45,325 nucleotides of DNA from NAT127 sp034717695 (GTDB lineage Bacteria; Pseudomonadota; Gammaproteobacteria; Pseudomonadales; Porticoccaceae). Position 1 is the stretch's first letter. Each line of letters opens with the position of its first letter. Positions 22,847 through 32,421 of this stretch are shown one piece after another. The stretch is taken from positions 1 to 45,325 of the forward strand of contig JAYELS010000017.1 in NCBI GenBank assembly GCA_034717695.1. Direction: 5' to 3'. Both the position numbers and the translations under genes were made by a program. The notes under the pieces are model-generated. The model was not told the DNA's origin and made no database searches. It saw only the letters and a program-made list of their open reading frames with translations.

Positions 22847-24193
22847 ATGATGTTCACTGAACTCGGCCTCTCGGCCGAACTGTTGCGTGCCGTGTCCGAA
22901 CAGGGCTACAGCCAACCCACCCCCATCCAGGCCCAGGCCATCCCCGTCGTGCTCAAGGGCGGCGACGTGCTCGCCGGCGCCCAGACCGGCACCGGCAAGA
23001 CCGCCGGCTTCACCCTGCCACTGCTTCAGCGCCTGTCCGCCGGCACCCCCGCCGGCAACGGCTTTCGCCCGGTGCGCGCCCTGGTGCTGACCCCCACCCG
23101 GGAGCTCGCCGCCCAGGTGGGCGAAAGCGTCGCCACCTACGGCAAGTACCTGTCGATGCGCTCCGCGGTGATCTTCGGCGGCGTCAACATCAACCCCCAG
23201 ATCTCCCTGCTGCGCAAGGGTGTCGATATCCTGGTGGCCACCCCCGGGCGGCTCCTCGACCACGTCCAGCAAAAGACCCTCGACCTGTCGAAGGTGGAAA
23301 TCCTCGTCCTCGACGAAGCGGACCGCATGCTCGACATGGGCTTTATCCACGATATCCGCAAGGTTCTCGCCCTGCTGCCCAAGCGGCGCCAGAACCTGCT
23401 GTTCTCCGCCACCTTCTCCGACGAGATCAAGCAGCTCGCCGACCGCCTGCTGGACAACCCGGCGCTGATCGAAGTGGCGCGCCGCAACACCGCCTCGGAG
23501 ACTGTCGCCCAGGTGGTGCACCCGGTGGACCGGGAGCGCAAGCGCGAGCTGCTGTCGTTCCTGATCGGCTCCAACGACTGGCGCCAGGTGCTGGTATTCA
23601 CCCGCACCAAGCACGGCGCCAACCGCCTCGCCGAACAGTTGGACAAGGACGGCCTGACCGCCGCCGCCATCCACGGCAACAAGAGCCAGGGCGCCCGCAC
23701 CAAGGCCCTCGCCGATTTCAAATCCGGCAAGATTCGTGTCCTGGTGGCGACGGATATCGCCGCCCGCGGCCTCGACATCGACCAGCTGCCCCACGTGGTC
23801 AACTTCGAGCTGCCCAACGTGCCGGAGGACTATGTCCACCGCATCGGCCGCACCGGCCGCGCGGGCAATGAGGGCGAAGCGGTGTCCCTGGTGTGCGTCG
23901 ACGAGATCAAGCTGATGCGGGACATCGAGCGGCTCATCAAGCGCGAAGTGCCCAAGGTGGTGATCGACGGCTTCGCCCCCGATCCCAGCATCAAGGCCGA
24001 GCCCATTCCCAACGGCCGCAACAACCGCGCCCCCCGCCAGGGCGGCGGTGGCCAGCGGGGCGGCGAGGGCCGCTCCGGCCAGGGTCGCGAGGGCAACGCC
24101 CGGGGCGCCGGCGGCGGTCGCGGCCAGGGCCAGCGCCAGGGTGGCAATGGCGGTCGCCGGGACGGCAACCGGGCGGTGAATCACAACCGCTGA
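22847..24193 (+). CDS. rhlE: DEAD-box RNA helicase, RhlE type
   Basis: The protein has 448 residues. All DEAD-box motifs are present in order: Q motif PTPIQAQAIP, AQTGTGKT, PTRELAAQ, ATPGR, DEAD, SAT, ARGLDI and HRIGRTGR. The C-terminal tail, about 75 residues, is rich in Gly, Arg, Asn and Gln, an RNA-binding tail typical of RhlE. The tandem ATGATG at 22847 offers two starts; an AGGAGG lies some 25 bases upstream and a GGAG about 12 bases upstream. It unwinds RNA in ribosome assembly or decay. Paralogues such as SrmB or DbpA are less likely because the core reads MFTELGLSAELLRAV. Confidence 0.88.
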   Translation: MMFTELGLSAELLRAVSEQGYSQPTPIQAQAIPVVLKGGDVLAGAQTGTGKTAGFTLPLLQRLSAGTPAGNGFRPVRALVLTPTRELAAQVGESVATYGKYLSMRSAVIFGGVNINPQISLLRKGVDILVATPGRLLDHVQQKTLDLSKVEILVLDEADRMLDMGFIHDIRKVLALLPKRRQNLLFSATFSDEIKQLADRLLDNPALIEVARRNTASETVAQVVHPVDRERKRELLSFLIGSNDWRQVLVFTRTKHGANRLAEQLDKDGLTAAAIHGNKSQGARTKALADFKSGKIRVLVATDIAARGLDIDQLPHVVNFELPNVPEDYVHRIGRTGRAGNEGEAVSLVCVDEIKLMRDIERLIKREVPKVVIDGFAPDPSIKAEPIPNGRNNRAPRQGGGGQRGGEGRSGQGREGNARGAGGGRGQGQRQGGNGGRRDGNRAVNHNR

Positions 24194-24529
24194 CGGCTGT
24201 CGGCGAGTGCCGGTGGGCCATCTCGGCCACCGGCATCCCCGCCACGCACTTGCGCCAGTTTCCCCGGGCCACTGCTTCCAGGTGGCCCCAGGGCCCCGCC
24301 TCCTCGATCTCCCCCGACACACTCCCGCCACCGCTGTGGCCGGGCAGTCGCTAGCTGTCCGCAGTTTCCCACTGCCGACCCAGGAGGCGACGAGGGCACC
24401 GCAATTGGTAACATTAATCAGGCGCAAATAAGAACTATTTACATTTGAGATTTTGTTCACTACCATCCTCCCCAGAATTTCACCACCCTCCACCGCCAGG
24501 GGCGGAGGGAGTGCAGCGAGGGGCGAGCC
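24194..24529 (+). other. Intergenic region with stem-loop and possible Fur-type box
   Basis: This is 336 bases between rhlE and the siderophore receptor. A strong stem-loop (TGCCGGTGG with CCACCGGCA, 24208-24235) lies 15 bases after the rhlE stop without a T-run. The middle is GC-rich with nothing I can identify. An AT-rich patch near 24424-24465 probably holds the receptor promoter. Confidence 0.5.
24426..24450 (+). promoter_or_regulatory. Possible Fur box upstream of siderophore receptor
   Basis: The AT-rich segment contains AATAAGAACTATTTACATTT, loosely like Fur-box sequences found before siderophore receptors. It lies about 80 bases upstream of the receptor start, in strong base-composition contrast to its surroundings. 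The match is partial, so the call leans on the function of the downstream gene. Confidence 0.35.
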
Positions 24530-26644
24530 ATGAACAAATCCGATTTTTCCAGGGCAAGAACATACTGCCTGTCCGCCACCGCGGTGGCGGTGCTGGTTGC
24601 CAGCCCGCCCCTGTCGGCACAGTCCGACAGGGGCGGAAAAGGGGTGGAGCGGGGTGGCGACACCATCGAAACCATCTACGTCTACGGTGAGCAGGGAAAA
24701 ACCGATACTGCCACCAAGCTCAACCTGAGCCTGTTCGAAACACCCCAGACCGTCACCGCCATTTCCCGGGCGCAAATGGACGACTTCGCCCTCGACAGTG
24801 TCGGTGATGTGCTCAACTACACCCCGGGTGTTACCGTCGAGGAAGTGGAGACCGACCGCGCCTACTACACGGCGCGGGGCTTCGATATCGCCAATTTCCA
24901 ATACGATGGGGTGGGCGTGCCCTTCACCTACGGGATAAACCTGGGGCAGCAGGACACCGCGATCTACGAAAAGGTCGAGGTGGTGAAGGGCGCCGCGGGA
25001 CTGATCACCGGCCTCGCCAATCCCTCCGCCACCATCAACTATGTGCGCAAGCGGCCCACCGACGAGCTGCAAATCGCCAGCGGCGCCGCCTTCAACGAAT
25101 GGAACGGTGTGCGCCTCGATGGCGACGTCTCCGGCGCGCTGACGTCCACCGTTCGCGGCCGCCTGGTGGTGGCGACGGAGGACACCGATTCCTACCTGGA
25201 TCGCCACGAGGACAGCACCCAGCTGTTTTACGGCATCGTCGAGGTGGACCTCACGGGCAGTACCCTGCTCACCGTCGGTCACAGCTACAACAAGAGCGCC
25301 TCCGACGGCGTGCTGTGGGGCGCCTTGCCGTTGCTCTACACCAACGGTGCGCGCACCGACTACGACGTTTCCACCAGCACCGCGCCGGACTGGACCTATG
25401 CCGACACGGTGCAGAATCAGACCTTTGTGGAACTCAAGCAACAATTGGGTGACTACTGGACCGCCAACGCCATCTTCACCCGCAGCAAAAATGACTTCGA
25501 CTCGGAACTGTTTTACGTCTACGGCACACCGGACCCGGTGGACGAGGTTGGCCTGTTCGGCCACGCCAGCGGCTACGACAGCACCGACGAGCAGGACGTC
25601 TACGATATTTTCCTGTCCGGCGCCATTCCCTTCGCGGGCCGGGAGCACCAGGTGGCTCTCGGCTACAGCCACGCGGATATCCGCAATGTCGAGGCGTCCT
25701 ATTCGGACTTCGAGAACGGCTTTCCCGTGCTGGGCAGCGACTGGGCGGCGGGTAATACCCCAAGGCCCAATCTTGTAACTGGCGACCCCTTCAACAGCGC
25801 CAGCGACATCGAGCAAACCCAGAAGTCCCTGTACCTGTCGTCCCGCCTCAACCTGACGGATCGGCTGTCGGTCTTGTTGGGGGCGCGGCGGGCGGAAGTG
25901 ATCCAGCGGGGTTTCAGCTACGGCGGCTCCTCCGATACCGATGCGGCCAAAACCGTTCCCTACTACGGCGTCACCTACCAGTTCAGCGACGACCTGATGG
26001 CCTACGCCAGCTACAGTGAAGTGTTCAAGCAGCAGACCTGGGTCAACGACCAGTTCCAGCCCCTGGGCGCCACCGAGGGGGATAACCGGGAAATCGGTGT
26101 CAAGAAATCCTTCAACGATGAGCGCGCCATCCTCAGCCTCGCGCTGTTCCAGGCGGAACACGCCAACCTTGGCGAATTCGTCGGCCGCGATGCGGTGACC
26201 GGTACCGCGTTCTACGAGCCCCGCGCCTTCGAGAGCGACGGTTACGAAATCGAATTTTCCGGCGAGGTGATCGACGGGCTGAATCTCGGCGCGGGCTTAA
26301 CCAAGGTGAACCTGGAGGACGGCAACGGCGACCAGGCGCGGCCCTACGTGCCCTCCGAGCTGGTGAAGATGTCCGCCTCCTACCGGGTGCCCGCGCTGCC
26401 CGCCCTGAGGATCGGCGGCGTGCTCAAATGGCAGGACGACATCACCACCGCCGATGGCCGGGTGGAGCAGGATGCCTACACCCTGCTGGACCTGGCGCTC
26501 CACTATGAGATGAGCCCCAAGCTCAGCCTGGCGCTGAATCTGGAAAACGTCACCGACGAGAAGTACCTCAACAGCCTCTACTGGGATCAGGCCTATTACG
26601 GCGCGCCCCGCAATGTCGAGGCGTCGATCACCTGGAAATACTGA
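24530..26644 (+). CDS. TonB-dependent siderophore receptor
   Basis: The protein has 704 residues with a signal peptide (cut near PLSA|QSD). The segment ETIYVYGEQGKTDTATKLNLSLFETPQTVTAISR is the TonB box and plug start typical of FhuE/FpvA/FoxA-like ferric siderophore receptors. The plug continues to about residue 165 (GLANPSATINYVRKRP), and the barrel ends in WKY. The downstream gene, 59 bases away on the same strand, is a PepSY membrane protein, a common partner for reducing or releasing siderophore iron at the inner membrane. The substrate cannot be read from sequence; hydroxamate siderophores are a guess from the FhuE-like features. Confidence 0.88.
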   Translation: MNKSDFSRARTYCLSATAVAVLVASPPLSAQSDRGGKGVERGGDTIETIYVYGEQGKTDTATKLNLSLFETPQTVTAISRAQMDDFALDSVGDVLNYTPGVTVEEVETDRAYYTARGFDIANFQYDGVGVPFTYGINLGQQDTAIYEKVEVVKGAAGLITGLANPSATINYVRKRPTDELQIASGAAFNEWNGVRLDGDVSGALTSTVRGRLVVATEDTDSYLDRHEDSTQLFYGIVEVDLTGSTLLTVGHSYNKSASDGVLWGALPLLYTNGARTDYDVSTSTAPDWTYADTVQNQTFVELKQQLGDYWTANAIFTRSKNDFDSELFYVYGTPDPVDEVGLFGHASGYDSTDEQDVYDIFLSGAIPFAGREHQVALGYSHADIRNVEASYSDFENGFPVLGSDWAAGNTPRPNLVTGDPFNSASDIEQTQKSLYLSSRLNLTDRLSVLLGARRAEVIQRGFSYGGSSDTDAAKTVPYYGVTYQFSDDLMAYASYSEVFKQQTWVNDQFQPLGATEGDNREIGVKKSFNDERAILSLALFQAEHANLGEFVGRDAVTGTAFYEPRAFESDGYEIEFSGEVIDGLNLGAGLTKVNLEDGNGDQARPYVPSELVKMSASYRVPALPALRIGGVLKWQDDITTADGRVEQDAYTLLDLALHYEMSPKLSLALNLENVTDEKYLNSLYWDQAYYGAPRNVEASITWKY

Positions 26645-26703
26645 CGCCGGCTCAGGGCGTTCGTCACGGGGCCTGACGGCGTCGAACAACGCCCGGAAAA
26701 GGG

Positions 26704-27966
26704 ATGGGAAACACCATGCGCACCATCATGCTCAAACTGCACCGCTACCTCGGCCTCGGCGTCGCCCTGTTCCTGGTGATCACCGGACTGACGGGGGCGG
26801 TGGTTTCCTGGGACCACGAGCTGGACGAGTGGCTCAACCCCCACCTGTTCGAGGCGAGCACCCCCGGCACCCCGCAGCCCGCCCTCGCGCTTGCCGCCCA
26901 GGTGGAGGCGACATTCCCGCAGGTGGAGGTGACCTACTTCGAACTCCATGACGAGCCGGGCCATGCGCGGTATTTCTGGGTGGAGCCGAGGGTCGATCCC
27001 GCCACTGGCGACCTTTACCGCCCCGGCTTCAACCAGGTGTACCTGGACCCGGTCAGCGGTGATGTTCAGGGCAAGCGGGAATGGGGCGCGGTATGGCCCA
27101 TCACCAGCGAAACCGTCATGTCATTTCTCTACAAGCTGCATTTCAGCCTGCATATCCCCGAGATCGCCGGTATCGACCACTGGGGTGCCTGGTTGTTGGG
27201 CATCGTCGCCCTGCTGTGGACCTTCGACAGTTTCATCGGTTTTTACCTCACCCTGCCCCGGGGCAAGGCCGGAGAGGAGCGCCGCGCCTGGCTGCGGCGC
27301 TGGAAGCCGGCGTGGCAGATTCGCCGTGCCGCCGGCGCCGACCGCCTCAATTTCGATCTCCACCGGGCGGTGGGGCTGTGGACCTGGATACTGTTGTTCG
27401 TCATCGCCTTCACGGCGTTTTCCCTCAACCTGTACCGGGAGGTCTTCTTTCCCGTCATGTCCCTGGTGTCCGACGTCACGCCCTCGCCCCTGGATCAGCG
27501 CACTCCCAACGATCACCACGCCCCCATCGCCGCGACCCTGACATTCGCCGACATTGCCGAACTCGCCGGGCAAAAGGCCGGGAGCCTCGGCTGGTCCGAG
27601 CCGCTCGGGTCTCTGTGGTATGCCCGGGAATTCGGCATCTACCGGGCGGAATTCTTCACCGCCGAAGAGGGTCACGGTGCCGGGGGTGTCGGCCACAAGG
27701 CGCTGTACTTCGACGCGGGGGATGGCCGTTACCTGGGGGACTTCATCCCCTGGGAGGGCACCGCCGCGGACCTCTTCGTGCAGGCCCAGTTTCCCCTTCA
27801 CTCCGGGCGCATTCTCGGCCTGCCGGGGCGCATCCTGATCTCGGTGATGGGGATCGTCATCGCCATGCTGAGCATCACCGGCGTGATCATCTGGTGGCGC
27901 AAGGTGGTTGCGCGGGAGCGGCGCGCGACTCAGCGAGTGCTTTCCGCCGGATCATCGTCCGGATGA
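26704..27966 (+). CDS. PepSY-associated TM protein, putative siderophore-iron reductase
   Basis: The protein has 420 residues from ATG 26704; ATG 26716 is an equally good start. Transmembrane helices lie near residues 14-36, 155-180, 208-228 and 370-395, with periplasmic PepSY-like loops between them. Histidines in or near helices (LHRYLGL, LHFSLHIP, DLHRAVGLW) could bind haem. Members next to TonB siderophore receptors are thought to reduce ferric siderophores. It follows the receptor by 59 bases and is probably in one operon with it. It is related to the PepSY protein at 11982-13442. Confidence 0.85.
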   Translation: MGNTMRTIMLKLHRYLGLGVALFLVITGLTGAVVSWDHELDEWLNPHLFEASTPGTPQPALALAAQVEATFPQVEVTYFELHDEPGHARYFWVEPRVDPATGDLYRPGFNQVYLDPVSGDVQGKREWGAVWPITSETVMSFLYKLHFSLHIPEIAGIDHWGAWLLGIVALLWTFDSFIGFYLTLPRGKAGEERRAWLRRWKPAWQIRRAAGADRLNFDLHRAVGLWTWILLFVIAFTAFSLNLYREVFFPVMSLVSDVTPSPLDQRTPNDHHAPIAATLTFADIAELAGQKAGSLGWSEPLGSLWYAREFGIYRAEFFTAEEGHGAGGVGHKALYFDAGDGRYLGDFIPWEGTAADLFVQAQFPLHSGRILGLPGRILISVMGIVIAMLSITGVIIWWRKVVARERRATQRVLSAGSSSG

Positions 27967-27983
27967 GGGCTGAAAATAAGCCT

Positions 27984-28011
27984 TTGACAAAGCATCCGCC
28001 CCCTGTATAGT
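27984..28011 (+). promoter_or_regulatory. Sigma70 promoter of the cold-shock gene
   Basis: A consensus TTGACA (27984-27989) and TATAGT (28006-28011) are 16 bases apart. The transcript would start near 28018 and carry a leader of about 145 bases, the length typical for cspA-type genes whose leader folds differently in the cold. Confidence 0.8.
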
Positions 28012-28164
28012 GGCCTCAGCTTGAACGTTCAGCCTTATGCACACCATTTCGAAGTCCCTCGCAGTAGTCAGTACCTCGTCCTGTTTTCATAAGTACCCAG
28101 AACACTTCCAGCACCAACGGCCTTTTATCGGGCCATACCAACACTTGATTATCAGGATATGAAT

Positions 28165-28371
28165 ATGTCTACCACCACTGGCGTCGTTAAATGGTTCAAC
28201 GAAGCAAAAGGCTTTGGCTTCATCCAGCAGGAATCCGGCCCTGATGTGTTCGCACACTTCAGCGCCATCTCCGGCTCTGGCTTCAAGACCCTGGCCGAAG
28301 GTCAGCGCGTTCAGTTCACCGTCACCCAGGGCCAGAAAGGCCCCCAGGCGGAGAACATCGTCGCTCTGTAA
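28165..28371 (+). CDS. CspA-family cold-shock protein
   Basis: The protein has 68 residues and is a single cold-shock domain. RNA-binding motifs RNP1 (KGFGFI) and RNP2 (DVFAHF) are present, as is the start MSTTTGVVKWFN. The ATG at 28165 follows AGGA with 7 bases; the ATG at 28159 would add two residues. It is a nucleic-acid chaperone that melts RNA structure. It forms a single-gene unit with its own promoter, long leader and terminator. Codon use is less GC-biased than in neighbours, as usual for highly expressed genes. Confidence 0.95.
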   Translation: MSTTTGVVKWFNEAKGFGFIQQESGPDVFAHFSAISGSGFKTLAEGQRVQFTVTQGQKGPQAENIVAL

Positions 28372-28410
28372 GCGCGACGCTTTGTCCGCATCCCTCCGGG
28401 GATGCACCAG

Positions 28411-28436
28411 ACGGGGCCTACGGGCCCCGTTTTTTT
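28411..28436 (+). terminator. Rho-independent terminator of the cold-shock gene
   Basis: An ACGGGGCC/GGGCCCCGT stem with a short TAC loop is followed by seven T, 40 bases after the csp stop. A smaller stem (GCATCCC/GGGGATGC, 28388-28405) precedes it. Confidence 0.92.
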
Positions 28437-28601
28437 GTCCTGAAAAGCCCCCCCGGGGCGTGGCGGGCGGCCGGGATTGTTACCATCGGTAAGGTTTCCG
28501 CCGCCCCGCGGCGCTTTTTCACCCCCGATGGTTCTGGTTGCCGGCGATGCTGTGCATAATCCGGCGAGAGGCCCGGGGGGCGCGGCGAGGGGCGCGATGA
28601 G

Positions 28602-31220
28602 GTGGTGAGCAAGCGGCGATCAGGACTGTCCTACCAGCATCCGCTGCTGCTGTGGGCCGGGCTCATGGGCCTGCTCGCCCTGGCCTTCGCGGCGGGGGCC
28701 TACCAGCTCTACCGCGCCGAGGTGGGCAAGATCCGCGAGTCCAACGAGCGCGTCGCCGACACCTACCAGATCGTCACCCTCGGGGTGCTCGACAGTCTCG
28801 ACACCCTTCTCAAGCGCGCGGGGCGCCAGTACCTCGACCACCCCGGCGCCGAGAACCGCTGGCTTATCGAGCAGATTCTCCGGGAGCGCAAGGCCACCAA
28901 TCCCCAGATCATGGACCTGCTGGTGGCGGACGCCGACGGCGCCATCGCGGTGTGGACAGGCCCGGGCAAGATCCCCGCCATCACCGACCGGGATTACATC
29001 CGCCACCACCTCGACAACCCCCACAGCACCCTGTATGTCGGTGTGCCCACCCTGTCGTGGGTGCATCCGGGGCGCTGGTTCATGGCCCTGTCCCGGGCGG
29101 TGCGGGACGACCGTGGCGGCCTGCGGGGCATCGCCGTGGGGCTCATCGACCTGGCCGCCCTCGAGGCCGAGTTCGCGAGCCGGGTGCGGCGGCCCGGGCG
29201 CTCGGTGGCCCTGATCCACCAGGACGGCCAGCTGGTGCTGCGGGTGCCGCGAGTGGCTGTGGGGCCCGGCGCGGACATCGGCGCGCTTCGGGGGCTGGCC
29301 TTTCCCATCCGCGAGCGCCTGCAGCTCGATGTGCCCGCCGGGCTCGATGGCCAGCGGCGGCTGGCCACTCTCCTGCCCCTGCCCGACCTGCCCCTGCTGG
29401 TGAGCGCCACCTCCACCCTCGACGAGGCCCGGGGGGCGGGGTGGCGCGCCCTGTCCATACTGGCGGGACTGTGGCTGGTGACCGGTGCGGTGGGTCTGGT
29501 GTTCGCGCGGCGGCTGGCCCGTACCTTCAACAGCGAGCGCCGCGCCCAGGCCCTCTACCAGAGCCTGCTTGACGGCGTGTCCGACGCCATCTACCTGGTG
29601 GCGGTGGAGGATGGCGGCCGGACCTTTCGCTTTCTGGCGGTGAACCCCGCCTGCGAGCGGGGCGCGGGCCTCTTCGCCGCCGAGATGGTGGGCCGCACCC
29701 CGGAGGTGGTGTGGGGGCGGGAGCAGGGGGAGCTGTTCACCGCGCGCTACCGCGCCTGCATCGCCCGGGGAGAGCGGCTGGTCAGCGAGGACGAGCTCGA
29801 CCTGCCCACGGGCCGCCGCACCTGGCTCACCACCCTGGAACCCATCATCGAGGGGGGGCAGGTGCGGCTGATTGTCGGGGTGTCCCGGGATACCACCGAG
29901 CAGGCCAGCTTCACCGCGAAGCTCAGGAGCATCACCGACAACCTCCCGGGGTTCGTCTACCAGCTCTACCGCAGCCCCGCCGGGGAATTTCGCTATGTCT
30001 TCGCCAGCGAGAACGCCGGCGCCATCTTCGGCGTCAGCGCGGAGGTGGTGGTGGCGGATGCCGACAGCCTGCTGGGCCTGATTCACCCCGACGACATCGA
30101 GCGGGTGATGGCCGAGAGCCTCGACACCGCCGCCCGGGGCGTGCCCTGGCACAGCCGCTTCCGCATGGTGCTGGGGGATGGTCGCACCCTCTGGCTGGAG
30201 GCCCGGGACACCCCGGTGACCCATGCCGACGGCGGCATACTGTGGACCGGCTACGCCAACGACGTCACCGAGGTGGTGGCCCTGGAGGAGGCCCTGCGCC
30301 ACAGCGAGGCGAAGTTCCGCATGTTCGTGGAGCGGGCCAGCGATCTGATCTTTACCGTCTCGCCGGAGGGGGTGTTGACCTATGTGTCACCCAACTGGAC
30401 GGACATCCTCGGCCACCCGGTGGAACGGGTGGTGGGCCACAAGGTGGCGGAGTTTCTCCACCCGGATGATCTGCGGCGCTGTCTCGACTACCTGGGGGCC
30501 GTGCTCGCCAGCCGGGGGCGCCAGAACCCGCTGGAGTACCGGGTCCGCCACGCCAATGGCGAGTGGCGCTGGCACACCGCCAATGGCGTCGCCCTCGAGG
30601 GCGCGGCGGGGGAGCAGGCGGCCTACCTCGGCATTGCCCGGGACGTCACCGAGCAGAAGCGCGCGGAGGCCCGCATCGCCCGTCTCGCCCACTACGACCC
30701 CCTCACCGACCTGCCCAACCGGGTGCTGGTGTTCGAACTGGCGGAGCAGGCACTGCGCCTCGCCGCTCGGCAGGGCACCCAGCTGGCGCTGCTGTTCGTC
30801 GACCTCGATCACTTCAAACCGGTGAATGACCGCCACGGCCACGCCGTCGGCGACCTGCTGCTTAAGCAGGTGGCGGCGCGGATGGTGGGGGCGGTGCGGG
30901 CCGCCGACGTGGTGGCGCGGATCGGCGGCGATGAGTTCGTGGTGCTGCTCCACCGGGTGGACGGCGCCCCCCAGGCGCTGGTGCCGGCGGGCAAGATCGT
31001 CGAGGCACTGCGCCAGCCCTTCGCGGTGGAGGGGCTGACCCTCCATATCTCCTGCTGCGTGGGGGTGGCCCTCTACCCCGACCACGGTACCGACATGGTT
31101 ACCCTGGCGCGCCACGCCGACCAGGCCATGTACGCCGCCAAGCACGCCGGCCGCGACCGGGTGCGGCTGTTCGACCCGGCCTTGGACGGGGAGGAGAGCG
31201 AGGACGAGATCAGGGCTTGA
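28602..31220 (+). CDS. Membrane-bound sensor diguanylate cyclase (dCache-like, three PAS, GGDEF)
   Basis: The protein has 872 residues, probably from GTG 28602 (or GTG 28605); no ATG fits the first transmembrane helix. A helix (about 12-33) and a second near 288-308 bracket a periplasmic sensor region of dCache/PDC type (YQIVTLGVLDSLDTLL...). Three PAS/PAC units follow (about 315-435, 437-560, 562-688), then a GGDEF domain with intact RIGGDEF (motif 775-779) and RxxD I-site (RAAD). It should synthesise c-di-GMP in response to an external signal. No EAL domain is attached. Its 3' end overlaps the convergent yceI-like gene by 11 bases. Confidence 0.9.
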   Translation: MVSKRRSGLSYQHPLLLWAGLMGLLALAFAAGAYQLYRAEVGKIRESNERVADTYQIVTLGVLDSLDTLLKRAGRQYLDHPGAENRWLIEQILRERKATNPQIMDLLVADADGAIAVWTGPGKIPAITDRDYIRHHLDNPHSTLYVGVPTLSWVHPGRWFMALSRAVRDDRGGLRGIAVGLIDLAALEAEFASRVRRPGRSVALIHQDGQLVLRVPRVAVGPGADIGALRGLAFPIRERLQLDVPAGLDGQRRLATLLPLPDLPLLVSATSTLDEARGAGWRALSILAGLWLVTGAVGLVFARRLARTFNSERRAQALYQSLLDGVSDAIYLVAVEDGGRTFRFLAVNPACERGAGLFAAEMVGRTPEVVWGREQGELFTARYRACIARGERLVSEDELDLPTGRRTWLTTLEPIIEGGQVRLIVGVSRDTTEQASFTAKLRSITDNLPGFVYQLYRSPAGEFRYVFASENAGAIFGVSAEVVVADADSLLGLIHPDDIERVMAESLDTAARGVPWHSRFRMVLGDGRTLWLEARDTPVTHADGGILWTGYANDVTEVVALEEALRHSEAKFRMFVERASDLIFTVSPEGVLTYVSPNWTDILGHPVERVVGHKVAEFLHPDDLRRCLDYLGAVLASRGRQNPLEYRVRHANGEWRWHTANGVALEGAAGEQAAYLGIARDVTEQKRAEARIARLAHYDPLTDLPNRVLVFELAEQALRLAARQGTQLALLFVDLDHFKPVNDRHGHAVGDLLLKQVAARMVGAVRAADVVARIGGDEFVVLLHRVDGAPQALVPAGKIVEALRQPFAVEGLTLHISCCVGVALYPDHGTDMVTLARHADQAMYAAKHAGRDRVRLFDPALDGEESEDEIRA

Positions 31221-31788
31221 CCAGCGCCTCCACCTGGATGCGCAGGTTGACGGTCATGTCGAAGCCGTATTCCTTGCCGAGGGCGAGGCCGAAGGTATCC
31301 CGCTGGAAGCTGCCGCTGGCGTCGGCGCCGCACACCTCCTTCTTGAGCATGGGGTGCTCGATGCAGCAGAAGTGGCTGATGTCGAGATCCACCGGCGCGG
31401 TGACGCCGTTGAGGGTGAGGTTGCCCTTGAGGCTGGTGGGTGCGCCGTCGGCGAAATCCCCGAGGGTGCCGGCGAAGGTGGCGTGGGGGAACCTGGCGGT
31501 ATTGAACAGCTCCTCGCCGCGGGCCTTCTTGTTCATCTCTTCGTGGCCGAAATCCACGCTGTTGATGTCGATGACGACGTTGACGGTGCCGGTTTGCGCC
31601 TCCCGGTCGAGCACCACCTCGCCGCTGGTGGTGTTGAACTTGCCCCGCCAGAAGGACAGGCCCATGTGGTCCGCCTCGAAGCTGGGGTAGGTGTGGGCGG
31701 GGTCGATCTCGTAGGTCACCGGGGCGGCGAGGGCGCCGGTGCTGGCAAGCAGCCCGGCCAGGGCGATGGCGCTGGGGATTCTCGGCAT
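31210..31788 (-). CDS. YceI-family periplasmic protein
   Basis: The protein has 192 residues. The ATG at 31788 follows AAGGAG and opens a signal peptide ending GALA|APVTYEIDPAHT. The sequence PVTYEIDPAHTYPSFEADHMG is the hallmark start of YceI lipocalin-like barrels that bind polyisoprenoid chains. The remainder (SVDFGHEEMNKKARGEELFNT) also fits. It carries three cysteines (FCCIEH, EVCGAD), more than usual. It may bind isoprenoid quinones or lipids in the periplasm. It is followed upstream on the same strand by the small SnoaL-like gene. Confidence 0.9.
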   Translation of the reverse strand: MPRIPSAIALAGLLASTGALAAPVTYEIDPAHTYPSFEADHMGLSFWRGKFNTTSGEVVLDREAQTGTVNVVIDINSVDFGHEEMNKKARGEELFNTARFPHATFAGTLGDFADGAPTSLKGNLTLNGVTAPVDLDISHFCCIEHPMLKKEVCGADASGSFQRDTFGLALGKEYGFDMTVNLRIQVEALVKP

Positions 31789-31859
31789 GGTGTCACTCCT
31801 TGGCAGTGGCATTGGTGGAAACGGGCGCCGGGGCGGGTTTGCCGCCACCGGCGCGGCCC

Positions 31860-32225
31860 TCAGTGGGTGGCCTGGTGGTAGTAGCGGACGTGCAGGGTGC
31901 CGTTCTCGAACTTGTAGGTTTCGAGGCTCGGCATGGTGATCACACCGTTGTCGGTCTGCAGGTGGTTGAGGATGTGGGTGGCGGCCTCGTTGCCGTTGAC
32001 CAGCAGCAGCACCACTTCGGTGGGGCACTTGTTGCCGTAGTCGCGCCACATGTCGTCGAGTTCCTGCCAGCCGTCCCGGGGGGGCTTGCCGACGTATTCG
32101 ATGGTGAGGCCGTTGGGGGCGATCTTGCGGAATTCGCCGAGCATCTCCTCGAACTTGCCCTCGCTCCACAGCTGGTATTGCAGGCGCAGGAAGTTCTCGA
32201 TGGTTTTCGGATCCGGTGTGCTCAT
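31860..32225 (-). CDS. SnoaL-like (NTF2-fold) protein
   Basis: The protein has 121 residues. The ATG at 32225 gives the N-terminus MSTPDPKTIENFLRLQYQLW; the frame continues upstream but only with compositionally odd sequence. The size, and the pattern of an N-terminal helix pair followed by strands ending KFENGTLHVRYYHQ, match small NTF2-fold SnoaL-like proteins, which act as isomerases, hydrolases or have unknown roles. It diverges from another NTF2-fold gene at 32422. Its function cannot be deduced. Confidence 0.72.
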   Translation of the reverse strand: MSTPDPKTIENFLRLQYQLWSEGKFEEMLGEFRKIAPNGLTIEYVGKPPRDGWQELDDMWRDYGNKCPTEVVLLLVNGNEAATHILNHLQTDNGVITMPSLETYKFENGTLHVRYYHQATH

Positions 32226-32421
32226 GGTGCTTGAGTCCTCTGTTGTGGTTATGGGCGAAGGGGGGCGGCGCCGGGGGCCCGCCTTGGCGGGATCGGGACA
32301 CAATTGTCGCTTCCGGCAACGTGCCCGGGCCCGGGCATGCGAGACACCGCTTGTGGGCGTCGATCCGCTGGCATACCCTATCAAACACTGTCTTATAACG
32401 CGATAAAAACCGGAGAATCCC

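Noticed and set aside
22778..26161. Very long open frame on the minus strand opposite rhlE and the siderophore receptor
   Set aside because: It lies opposite two genes with strong family matches, has no recognisable domain and is expected in GC-rich DNA. The same holds for long frames opposite the DUF3482, usher, NirK and GAPDH genes.
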